From Pseudomonas graminis (GTDB lineage: Bacteria > Pseudomonadota > Gammaproteobacteria > Pseudomonadales > Pseudomonadaceae): a stretch of 64,000 bases of DNA. The translations under genes were made by a program, and so were the position numbers. The stretch lies in NCBI RefSeq assembly GCF_004364335.1, contig NZ_SOCR01000010.1, positions 1 through 64,000 of the forward strand. The letters are read 5' to 3'. Shown one piece after another: positions 57,217 through 64,000 of this stretch (position 1 is the first letter of the stretch; each line of letters begins with the position of its first letter). The notes beneath the pieces are model-generated. The model saw nothing but the letters and a program-made list of their open reading frames with translations. It did no database searches and was not told the origin of the DNA.

Positions 57217-57876
57217 TCAGGCCTGTCGCTGCGCATGATAAAGACTCACCCTGCGAAACTCCCACGGCTCGGCCAGATCCGGCAGCGTCAGCGCCTCAAG
57301 AACTCCCAGCCGCTCATACAGAGGATGCTGAAAGTCCCGTACCCTGGAGTCGGCCACCAACGCTTGCTTCCCACGACTGAGAAACTGATCCAGCAGCGGC
57401 AGGTTGGCGTGGTCGTACAGCACGTCCGCCACCAGGATCAGGTCGAAACGGTCCTCCTCGGCGAAAAAGTCGCTCGAATACTCAAGCGTCACGCCGTTCA
57501 GCTCGGCGTTGGCCCGGCAGGCCTCGATCGCCAGCGGATCAAGATCACAGGCGACGACTGCGAGCGCGCCGGCTTTCATCGCCGCAATGCCTGCGACGCC
57601 CGAGCCCGCGCCGAAGTCCAACACCCGCTTGCCCGCGACCCAGTGCGGCTGCTCGGCGAGAAAGCGCGCCAGCGCCAGGCCACTGGCCCAGCAGAAACTC
57701 CAATAGGGCGGATCTTCGAGAATGCGCCGGGTTTCCTCGGGGCTGAACGCGCGATCCATATTGTTCGCGTCAATCAGCCACAACTTAAGGTCCGTCCCCG
57801 GCAGCGCTTCGGCCACCAGTTGTGCATCGCCCAGCAGCTCGCTCAATGCGGCTTGCAGGTGAAGCGGGGCAGTCAC
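57217..57876 (-). CDS. Class I SAM-dependent methyltransferase (METTL20/ETFB-lysine methyltransferase-like)
   Basis: A 219-residue methyltransferase with PPYWSFCWASGLALARFL (about 55-72), the SAM-binding GAGSGVAGI (about 93-101), acidic DLDP and the D-hh-ADVLYD motif. PPYW-h-x-W-x-x-G before the SAM domain resembles the ETFB-lysine methyltransferase group; the substrate is inferred only. It starts at GTG, whose last bases overlap the stop of the upstream lipoprotein gene (GTGA), so the two are translationally coupled. Confidence 0.82.
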   Translation of the reverse strand: MTAPLHLQAALSELLGDAQLVAEALPGTDLKLWLIDANNMDRAFSPEETRRILEDPPYWSFCWASGLALARFLAEQPHWVAGKRVLDFGAGSGVAGIAAMKAGALAVVACDLDPLAIEACRANAELNGVTLEYSSDFFAEEDRFDLILVADVLYDHANLPLLDQFLSRGKQALVADSRVRDFQHPLYERLGVLEALTLPDLAEPWEFRRVSLYHAQRQA

Positions 57877-58325
57877 GGCGCAGGAGCGAATTGCAGCTGG
57901 CCCAGTGCCTGAGTGGTGGGTTGGGTGATCAGCACGGACGGCAGATGCAGAATCAACTGACCCGACTTGCTGGCGCGGCCGCGCAGTTCGACGCGCGCGC
58001 CCACCGGGAAGGCTTCCGGGTTGAAGCGCAACTGAAACGGCAGCGACTGGTTGTTCCCCACCAGCTTGGTGCTGGTCAACAGCTTCTGCGGGCGGTTGCG
58101 ATCGTCAATGACCAACAACGCCAGCTCGACTTCTGCGCCGGCCGGCACGCCCAGCAACTGGCCGCTCAGTTCGCGCTGGAACGGCTGCAACGGCCCTTGC
58201 CCTTCCGGCAGCGTAATGGCGTTGGGCGCAGGTTTGGCGGGTGCCGCAGGTTTTGGCGCTTCGGCCGTGCTGCACGCAGCGAGCAGGCCCACAAGGCTGA
58301 TTACAGCAAGCGTACGTAGCGTCAT
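57873..58325 (-). CDS. YbaY-family lipoprotein
   Basis: A 150-residue lipoprotein with signal peptide and lipobox LLAAC (Cys18), a Pro/Ala-rich linker, and a YbaY/YscW-like domain (ELSGQLLGVPAGAEVELALLVIDD). The residue after Cys is Ser, so sorting to the outer membrane is expected. Function unknown in this family. Coupled to the methyltransferase gene by a GTGA overlap. Confidence 0.82.
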   Translation of the reverse strand: MTLRTLAVISLVGLLAACSTAEAPKPAAPAKPAPNAITLPEGQGPLQPFQRELSGQLLGVPAGAEVELALLVIDDRNRPQKLLTSTKLVGNNQSLPFQLRFNPEAFPVGARVELRGRASKSGQLILHLPSVLITQPTTQALGQLQFAPAP

Positions 58326-58498
58326 GAACAGCTCCAGAAAAGCGGAAGGCGGGCGAGATACGCACGGGATGGCGCAGTATCGCTGAGTGCGACGGGTTTC
58401 ACTGCACTGAATGCGCGTCTATATACCTGAAAGCCTCGGACTTGTCTTGCCAGCGAGATGCGCTACCATGGCCCTCCCTTTTTTTGTTGCCTGCCACC

Positions 58499-58963
58499 AT
58501 GCACTGTCCCTTTTGCGGTGCCAACGACACCAAAGTCATTGACTCGCGCCTCGTTGCTGAAGGCGATCAGGTTCGCCGCCGTCGTGAATGCGTCGCCTGC
58601 GAAGAACGCTTCACCACATTCGAAACCGCTGAATTGGTACTGCCCCGGCTGATCAAGCAGGACGGCAGCCGTCAGCCCTTCGACGAAGAGAAGCTGCGCG
58701 CGGGTATGCAGCGCGCGCTGGAGAAGCGCCCGGTCAGTGTCGAACGTCTGGAAGCGGCCCTGGCCCACATCAAAAGCAAGCTGCGTGCGACCGGCGAACG
58801 CGAGGTCAAATCGTTGATCGTCGGTGAGCTGGTGATGGGCGAACTGCAAAAACTCGACGAGGTGGCCTACATCCGCTTTGCTTCTGTCTATCGGCGGTTT
58901 CAGGACCTCAACGAATTCCGCGAAGAAATCGACCGACTGGCTCGCGAGCCGGTTAAAGAGTGA
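58499..58963 (+). CDS. nrdR: Transcriptional repressor NrdR
   Basis: NrdR senses dATP/ATP and represses ribonucleotide reductase genes. The 154-residue protein has the zinc ribbon (Cys3, Cys6, Cys31, Cys34: CPFC...CVAC) and an ATP-cone (about 49-139). The ATG at 58499 gives [12 protein letters not shown]; the frame from 58442 has no conserved start. It overlaps or abuts ribD (stop TGA at 58961-58963), the usual nrdR-ribD linkage. Confidence 0.95.
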   Translation: MHCPFCGANDTKVIDSRLVAEGDQVRRRRECVACEERFTTFETAELVLPRLIKQDGSRQPFDEEKLRAGMQRALEKRPVSVERLEAALAHIKSKLRATGEREVKSLIVGELVMGELQKLDEVAYIRFASVYRRFQDLNEFREEIDRLAREPVKE

Positions 58964-58965
58964 GC

Positions 58966-60105
58966 ATGACCTCCACAGAGCAAAGCGTGCTCGACGCAGC
59001 CTATATGGCGCGGGCGCTGGAACTGGCCCGCAAGGGCGTCTACTCGACGCACCCCAACCCGCGTGTCGGCTGCGTGATCGTGCGTGATGGCGAGATTGTC
59101 GGTGAAGGCTGGCACGTCCGCGCCGGTGAACCCCACGCCGAGGTGCATGCATTGCGTCAGGCGGGCGACAAGGCAAAGGACGCGACCGCTTACGTCACCC
59201 TCGAGCCCTGCAGTCATCATGGCCGCACCCCGCCGTGCGCCGACGCGCTGATCAACGCCGGTGTGGCGCGTGTGGTTGCCGCCATGCAGGACCCCAATCC
59301 CGATGTTGCCGGTCGTGGTCTGTTGCGTCTGATGGGCGCGGGCATTGCGGTGCAAAGCGGCGTGCTCGAAAGCGAAGCGCGGGCGCTGAACAAAGGGTTT
59401 CTCAAGCGCATGGAGCACGGCCTGCCGTATGTGCGGGTCAAGCTGGCGATGAGTCTCGACGGACGCACGGCCATGGCCAGCGGCGAAAGCCAGTGGATCA
59501 CCGGCCCCGAAGCGCGTTCCGCCGTGCAGCGCCTGCGAGCGCAGTCGAGTGTGGTGCTGACCGGCGCCGATACCGTGCTGGCCGACAATGCGCGGCTCAC
59601 CGTGCGCCCTGACGAATTGGGCCTGAACGCCGAACTCACTGCGCTGGCCGCGACCCGACCGCCGTTGCGCGTGTTGGTCGACGGGCGTTTGCGGGTGCCC
59701 CTCGATGCGCCGTTCTTTAAAGCGGGCAATGCGCTGGTGGTGACCTGTGCGGCAGCCTCGGCCCGCGAGCGTTATCACGACGAAGGCCACGACATGCTGG
59801 CGCTGCCGAGCAGTGGCGGGCACGTCGATCTGCGCAAACTGTTGGTCGAACTGGCCGCCCGTGGCGTCAACGACGTGCTGGTCGAGGCCGGCCCTAAACT
59901 TGCTGGCGCCTTCACCCGGCTGGGCCTGGTGGATGAATTCCAGATCTTCGTGGCGGGCAAGTTCATGGGCTCGTCGGCGCGACCGCTGCTGGACCTGCCG
60001 CTGGCGCAGATGAGCGAAGCGCTCGAACTCAAGATTGTCGAAATGCGCGCGGTCGGCAATGACTGGCGAGTCATTGCGATACCCGCGTCGCACCCCGGCG
60101 TATAA
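58966..60105 (+). CDS. ribD: Bifunctional riboflavin deaminase/reductase RibD
   Basis: Converts 2,5-diamino-6-ribosylamino-4(3H)-pyrimidinone 5'-phosphate to the 5-amino-6-ribitylamino product by deamination then reduction. The 379-residue protein has the zinc deaminase site (His57-Ala-Glu59; PCSHHGRTPPC, 81-91) and a C-terminal reductase half from about 145 (VKLAMSLDGRTAMASGESQW). The ATG at 58966 is chosen; a GTG at 58960 overlapping the nrdR stop is an alternative. Next, riboflavin synthase begins 46 bases later. Confidence 0.93.
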   Translation: MTSTEQSVLDAAYMARALELARKGVYSTHPNPRVGCVIVRDGEIVGEGWHVRAGEPHAEVHALRQAGDKAKDATAYVTLEPCSHHGRTPPCADALINAGVARVVAAMQDPNPDVAGRGLLRLMGAGIAVQSGVLESEARALNKGFLKRMEHGLPYVRVKLAMSLDGRTAMASGESQWITGPEARSAVQRLRAQSSVVLTGADTVLADNARLTVRPDELGLNAELTALAATRPPLRVLVDGRLRVPLDAPFFKAGNALVVTCAAASARERYHDEGHDMLALPSSGGHVDLRKLLVELAARGVNDVLVEAGPKLAGAFTRLGLVDEFQIFVAGKFMGSSARPLLDLPLAQMSEALELKIVEMRAVGNDWRVIAIPASHPGV

Positions 60106-60151
60106 TTCCGGCTTCCGCGCTCAGCGCTGGCCCTGTTTTCCAGGAGCACCC

Positions 60152-60823
60152 ATGTTTACCGGCATCATCGAATCCATCGGCAGCATCCGCGCCATCACTC
60201 CGAAAGGCGGCGATGTCCGCGTTTACGTAGAGACCGGCAAGCTCGACCTTTCCGACGTCAAGTTGGGCGACAGCATCGCGGTCAACGGGGTCTGCCTGAC
60301 CGCCGTTGAATTGCCGGGCGACGGCTTCTGGGCTGACGTCAGCCGCGAAACCCTGAACGTCACTGCGTTCGTCGATCTGAAAACCGGCAGCCGCGTGAAT
60401 CTGGAAAAAGCCCTGACCCCGACCACGCGCCTGGGCGGCCACTTGGTCAGCGGCCACGTTGATGGCGTCGGCGAGGTGCTGTCCCGGGAAGAAAACGCCC
60501 GCGCGATCCAGTTCCGCATGCGTGCACCCCGCGAGCTGGCCAAGTACATCTCCCACAAAGGCTCGATCACCGTCGACGGCACCAGCCTGACCGTGAATGC
60601 GGTCAATGGCGCCGAGTTCGAGCTGACCATCGTCCCGCACACCCTGGCCGAAACCATCATGGGCGACTACCGCGCGGGCCGTAAGATCAACCTGGAAGTC
60701 GACCTGCTGGCGCGTTACCTCGAGCGTTTGCTGCTCGGTGACAAAGCGGCCGATCCGACGCCGGCCCAGGGCGGCAACATCTCCGAAAGCTTTCTGGCCG
60801 CCAACGGCTACCTCAAATCCTGA
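60152..60823 (+). CDS. ribE: Riboflavin synthase alpha subunit
   Basis: Dismutates two 6,7-dimethyl-8-ribityllumazine molecules to riboflavin. The 223-residue protein has the two lumazine-binding repeats: MFTGIIE...NGVCLT (1-45) and VSGHVDGVGEV...VDGTSLTVN (about 100-150). The ATG at 60152 gives the conserved N terminus; the longer frame from 60035 overlaps ribD. It precedes ribBA by 17 bases. Also called ribC in some Pseudomonas annotations. Confidence 0.93.
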   Translation: MFTGIIESIGSIRAITPKGGDVRVYVETGKLDLSDVKLGDSIAVNGVCLTAVELPGDGFWADVSRETLNVTAFVDLKTGSRVNLEKALTPTTRLGGHLVSGHVDGVGEVLSREENARAIQFRMRAPRELAKYISHKGSITVDGTSLTVNAVNGAEFELTIVPHTLAETIMGDYRAGRKINLEVDLLARYLERLLLGDKAADPTPAQGGNISESFLAANGYLKS

Positions 60824-60840
60824 ATCGAAGGGGGTGCCGC

Positions 60841-61932
60841 GTGGCGCTCAACAGCATCGAAGAACTGGTTGAAGACATTCGCCAAGGCAAGATGGTCATC
60901 CTCATGGATGACGAAGACCGCGAGAACGAAGGCGATCTGATCATGGCCTCCGAGTGCGTCAAGGCCGAGCATATCAACTTCATGGCGCGTTATGCCCGTG
61001 GCCTGATCTGCATGCCGATGACCCGCGAGCGCTGCGAGACCCTGAAACTGCCGCTGATGGCGCCGCGCAATGGCTCGGGCTTCGGCACCAAGTTCACCGT
61101 GTCCATCGAAGCCGCCGAAGGCGTGACCACCGGGATCTCCGCTGCCGACCGCGCGCGCACCGTTCAGGCGGCTGCCGCCAAGGATGCGAGGGCCGAAGAC
61201 ATCGTCAGCCCGGGCCACATCTTCCCGCTGATGGCCCAGGCCGGCGGTACGCTGTCCCGCGCAGGCCATACGGAAGCAGCGTGCGACCTGGCGCGCATGG
61301 CCGGTTTCGAACCGACCGGCGTGATCTGTGAAGTCATGAACGACGACGGCACGATGTCCCGCCGTACTGAGCTGGAGGCTTTCGCGGCCGAGCACAACAT
61401 CAAGATCGGCACCATCGCCGACCTGATCCATTACCGGATGATCCACGAACGTACCGTTCAGCGGATTGCCGAGCAGCCGCTGGACAGCGAACTGGGCCAT
61501 TTCAATCTGGTGACCTACCGCGATTCCGTCGAAGGTGACGTGCACCTGGCGCTGACGCTGGGCAAGATCTGCGCGGAAGAAGCCACACTGGTTCGCGTGC
61601 ACAACATGGACCCGCTGCGCGACCTGCTGATGGTCAAACAGCCCGGCCGCTGGAGCCTGCGGGCCGCCATGAAGACCGTGGCCGACGCCGGCAGCGGCGT
61701 GGTGCTGCTGCTTGGTCACCCGCTCGATGGCGACACGGTTCTGGCCCATGTGCGTGAAACCGCAGGCGGCACGCCGATCAAGACACCGACCACTTACAGC
61801 ACCGTGGGTGCCGGTTCGCAGATCCTTCGTGACCTCGGCGTGCGCAAAATGCGCCTGATGAGTTCGCCAATGAAGTTCAATGCGATATCCGGTTTCGATC
61901 TGGAAGTTGTAGAATACGTGCCCTCCGAATAA
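60841..61932 (+). CDS. ribB: RibBA-type 3,4-dihydroxy-2-butanone-4-phosphate synthase with degenerate RibA domain
   Basis: The N-terminal half (to about 205) is a 3,4-dihydroxy-2-butanone-4-phosphate synthase with [10 protein letters not shown] (23-32) and the usual [11 protein letters not shown] region. The C-terminal half looks like GTP cyclohydrolase II, but the zinc Cys set and RCDCGFQLE-type motif and the RQEGRGIGL motif are missing; [21 protein letters not shown] stands where ARVHSEC... should be. So only RibB activity is predicted, and a separate ribA is needed elsewhere. GTG start. Confidence 0.9.
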   Translation: MALNSIEELVEDIRQGKMVILMDDEDRENEGDLIMASECVKAEHINFMARYARGLICMPMTRERCETLKLPLMAPRNGSGFGTKFTVSIEAAEGVTTGISAADRARTVQAAAAKDARAEDIVSPGHIFPLMAQAGGTLSRAGHTEAACDLARMAGFEPTGVICEVMNDDGTMSRRTELEAFAAEHNIKIGTIADLIHYRMIHERTVQRIAEQPLDSELGHFNLVTYRDSVEGDVHLALTLGKICAEEATLVRVHNMDPLRDLLMVKQPGRWSLRAAMKTVADAGSGVVLLLGHPLDGDTVLAHVRETAGGTPIKTPTTYSTVGAGSQILRDLGVRKMRLMSSPMKFNAISGFDLEVVEYVPSE

Positions 61933-62018
61933 TGACCGGCAGGTGACAGGCCCCGACAGCGTTCAGCCGTTGGTGGTTTTTGTCCCTGCAGTCGCCCGAT
62001 TCGTGGCCTAAAATCCCT

Positions 62019-62045
62019 GAAAGCGCGCGCCCGATGCGCGCTTTC
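62019..62045 (+). terminator. Hairpin between ribBA and ribH
   Basis: GAAAGCGCGC pairs perfectly with GCGCGCTTTC over a 7-base loop. No strong T run follows (ATGCTCTTTAA), so it may be an attenuator or processing site. No FMN-riboswitch pattern is present in this gap. Confidence 0.55.
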
Positions 62046-62080
62046 ATGCTCTTTAATACGAGAACACGAGACTCAGCCGA

Positions 62081-62557
62081 ATGACCCTGAAGACCATCGA
62101 AGGTACCTTCATCGCCCCCCAAGGTCGCTATGCCCTGGTGGTTGGCCGCTTCAACAGCTTCGTCGTCGAAAGCCTCGTCAGCGGCGCCGTTGATGCCCTG
62201 GTTCGCCATGGCGTGAGCGAAAGCGACATCACCATCATCCGCGCACCGGGCGCGTTCGAAATCCCGCTGGTTGTGCAGAAGGTCGCTCAACGCAGCGAAT
62301 TCGCCGCCATCATCGCGCTCGGCGCCGTCATTCGTGGCGGCACCCCGCACTTCGAATACGTCGCTGGCGAATGCACCAAGGGCCTGTCCCAGGTGTCCAT
62401 GGAATTCGGCGTGCCGGTTGCATTCGGCGTACTGACCGTCGATTCCATCGAACAGGCGATCGAGCGTTCCGGCACCAAGGCCGGCAACAAAGGCGCTGAA
62501 GCTGCATTGTCCGCCATCGAGATGGTCAGCCTGTTGGCGCAGTTGGAGGCCAAGTGA
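62081..62557 (+). CDS. ribH: 6,7-dimethyl-8-ribityllumazine synthase
   Basis: Joins the RibD-derived pyrimidine with the RibB product to make lumazine, the substrate of riboflavin synthase. The 158-residue protein has [16 protein letters not shown] at about 23-38, and the catalytic His region [12 protein letters not shown]. Normal length. Its stop overlaps the nusB GTG start, giving a coupled ribH-nusB pair. Confidence 0.95.
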   Translation: MTLKTIEGTFIAPQGRYALVVGRFNSFVVESLVSGAVDALVRHGVSESDITIIRAPGAFEIPLVVQKVAQRSEFAAIIALGAVIRGGTPHFEYVAGECTKGLSQVSMEFGVPVAFGVLTVDSIEQAIERSGTKAGNKGAEAALSAIEMVSLLAQLEAK

Positions 62558-63054
62558 TTAACGACGAAAGCGATCAGTTCAACCCGCGTGATCCACGTGC
62601 GGCAGACGCTGGCAAGCCATCCAAAAGCGAAAAGCGTCGTGCGGCTCGCCAGATGGCCACTCAAGCCCTGTACCAGCGCCACATGGCGGGTCAGTCGCTG
62701 AACGAGATCGAAGCGCAGTTCCGCGTCGACAACGACTTCACTTCCGTCGATGCCAGCTATTTCCACGACATCCTCCACGGCGTTCCGGCCAATCAGGACA
62801 AGATCGACGCTGCGCTGGCGCCATGTCTGGACCTGACCATCGAAGAGCTGGATCCGGTTGAACTGGCGGTATTGCGCCTGTCGACCTGGGAACTGCTGGA
62901 GCGCATCGACGTGCCGTACCGCGTGGTCATCAACGAAGGTATCGAGCTGGCGAAAGTCTACGGTTCGACCGACGGCCACAAGTTCGTCAATGGCGTGCTC
63001 GACAAGCTGGCTCCGCGTCTGCGCGAAGTCGAAGTGAAGGCGCACAAACGCTGA
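62554..63054 (+). CDS. nusB: Transcription antitermination factor NusB
   Basis: NusB binds S10 (NusE) on boxA RNA in rRNA antitermination. The 166-residue protein starts at GTG overlapping ribH and has the Arg/Lys-rich [15 protein letters not shown] near residue 27, and [27 protein letters not shown] with [11 protein letters not shown] near the end. The N terminus is longer and less conserved than in E. coli. Followed by thiL after 37 bases. Confidence 0.94.
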   Translation: MINDESDQFNPRDPRAADAGKPSKSEKRRAARQMATQALYQRHMAGQSLNEIEAQFRVDNDFTSVDASYFHDILHGVPANQDKIDAALAPCLDLTIEELDPVELAVLRLSTWELLERIDVPYRVVINEGIELAKVYGSTDGHKFVNGVLDKLAPRLREVEVKAHKR

Positions 63055-63091
63055 GGCTTCTGGGTTTCTCCAGAACCTGAGCGTCTCCGCC

Positions 63092-64000
63092 ATGGGCGAG
63101 TTCGAGCTGATCCGCAATTACTTTGCCGCTGCGCCCTGCGCGCAGCCCGGCGAAGGCGTTGCCTTGGGGATTGGCGACGACTGCGCCCTGTTGTCGGTGG
63201 TCGCTGGCCAACAACTCGCCATCTCCACCGACACGCTGGTCGCCGGGGTGCATTTCCCCGACGTCTGCGATCCTTTCCTGCTCGGCCAGCGCGCACTCGG
63301 CGTGTCGGCCAGCGACCTGGCTGCCATGGGCGCCAGTCCCCTCGCATTTACCCTTGCCCTGACCCTGCCGCAGGTTTCCGCCGACTGGCTGGAAGCGTTC
63401 GCCCGTGGTTTGAACGCCATGGCTCAAGGCTGCGGCCTGCGCCTGATCGGCGGCGACACGACGCGCGGGCCTTTGAGCCTGACCCTCACGGTCTTCGGCA
63501 CCGTCCCGACCGGGCAGGCCTTGACCCGAAGCGGCGCGCGGCCTGGGGATCTGTTGTGCGTGGGCGGCCCGCTCGGCGACGCGGCCGGGGCGCTGCCGTT
63601 GGTGTTGAACCAGCGCAGCACCGAGGCGTCTACCACTCAGGCCTTGCTGGCGAGTTACTGGTCGCCGCAGCCGCAATTCGCGCTGGGCATCGCATTACGC
63701 GGCAAGGCCAGCGCGGCGTTGGACATCTCCGACGGACTGCTCGCCGATTGCGGACATATCGCAACGGCTTCAGGCGTACGCTTGCTGGTAGAGCGCGAAA
63801 AAGTGCCGATGTCTGACGCGTTGCTGACGTTTTTCGGGCCTGACGCGGCGTTGAATGCCGCGCTCAGTGGAGGCGATGACTACAGACTGGCCTTCACGTT
63901 GCCGCCATCATGGCTGGCTGAGCTACAGGCCGCCGGCTTGCCTGTTTTCGTTCTGGGTCGGGTGGTCGAAGGCCACGGCGTGGTGCTGACTGACGCACTT
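63092..64000 (+). CDS. thiL: Thiamine-monophosphate kinase ThiL, cut by window end
   Basis: ThiL phosphorylates thiamine monophosphate to the active cofactor. The 303 visible codons carry no stop and match the N-terminal part of the family: MGEFELIRNYF, GIGDDCALL (about 26-34), STDTLVAGVHF, then MGASPLAFTLAL and SGGDDYRL. About 20 residues are expected beyond the window. The ATG at 63092 is preferred. Last gene of the rib-nusB-thiL run. Confidence 0.93.
   Translation, partial: MGEFELIRNYFAAAPCAQPGEGVALGIGDDCALLSVVAGQQLAISTDTLVAGVHFPDVCDPFLLGQRALGVSASDLAAMGASPLAFTLALTLPQVSADWLEAFARGLNAMAQGCGLRLIGGDTTRGPLSLTLTVFGTVPTGQALTRSGARPGDLLCVGGPLGDAAGALPLVLNQRSTEASTTQALLASYWSPQPQFALGIALRGKASAALDISDGLLADCGHIATASGVRLLVEREKVPMSDALLTFFGPDAALNAALSGGDDYRLAFTLPPSWLAELQAAGLPVFVLGRVVEGHGVVLTDAL

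Noticed and set aside
58326-58498. FMN riboswitch before nrdR-ribD or ribH
   Set aside because: None of the conserved FMN aptamer core was found in the gaps 58326-58498 or 61933-62080.

Overview
This is a chromosomal window from a Pseudomonas species (Gammaproteobacteria). Gene order and protein sequences match two conserved Pseudomonas blocks. The left block (about 1-38.5 kb) follows the birA-tRNA-secE-nusG-rpl-rpo-str-S10-spc-alpha-uvrA-ssb order. The right block (about 49.1-64 kb) follows the order epimerase-oprG-zinc operon-ybbN-nrdR-rib-nusB-thiL. No phage, integrase, insertion sequence or CRISPR array was seen. Absence of tufB and katA from their usual slots points to the fluorescens/syringae side of the genus rather than P. 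aeruginosa, but the species cannot be fixed from this window.

Layout. 1-118: end of a 5S rRNA and its terminator. 0.26-2.4 kb: birA, a small SPOR-like membrane protein and tRNAs Tyr, Gly, Thr, Trp. 2.4-14.3 kb: secE-nusG, rplKAJL with the L10 leader, rpoB-rpoC. 14.4-18.9 kb: str operon (rpsL, rpsG, fusA, tuf). 18.9-29.7 kb: S10 and spc operons through secY and rpmJ. 29.7-32.7 kb: alpha operon (rpsM, rpsK, rpsD, rpoA, rplQ). 32.9-38.5 kb: ferritin, uvrA, a YajR-type transporter and ssb. 38.5-49.1 kb: an accessory-looking stretch between the two conserved blocks (NTF2-like protein, TetR regulator with a clear operator, YdeP-type molybdoenzyme, large MscS channel, full-length Lhr helicase). 49.2-51.7 kb: two overlapping short-chain dehydrogenase-like genes and oprG with a candidate ANR site. 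52-55.3 kb: a four-gene putative zinc operon (His-rich protein, ABC ATPase, permease, DUF3299 protein) behind a Zur-like site. 55.5-58.3 kb: small hypothetical gene, ybbN, methyltransferase, lipoprotein. 58.5-64 kb: nrdR, ribD, riboflavin synthase, ribBA with a degenerate GTP cyclohydrolase half, ribH, nusB, and a thiL cut by the window end.

The left half is the translation and transcription core. Its units are repeatedly organised as an intrinsic hairpin followed at once by a sigma70-type promoter with a 17-bp spacer (before rpsL, rpsJ, rpsH and rpsM). The right half has lower-expression genes and many REP-type palindromes between 44.4 and 57.2 kb, with none seen elsewhere.

No clearly new system was found. 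Most worth a second look: loss of coaX, tufB and katA from their usual positions; a catalytically degenerate SDR gene overlapping an apparently intact epimerase; a TetR operator sitting exactly in its own promoter spacer; the ANR and Zur site candidates; the degenerate RibA domain; a ferritin lacking the bacterioferritin haem ligand; and an Lhr helicase without its usual partners nearby.
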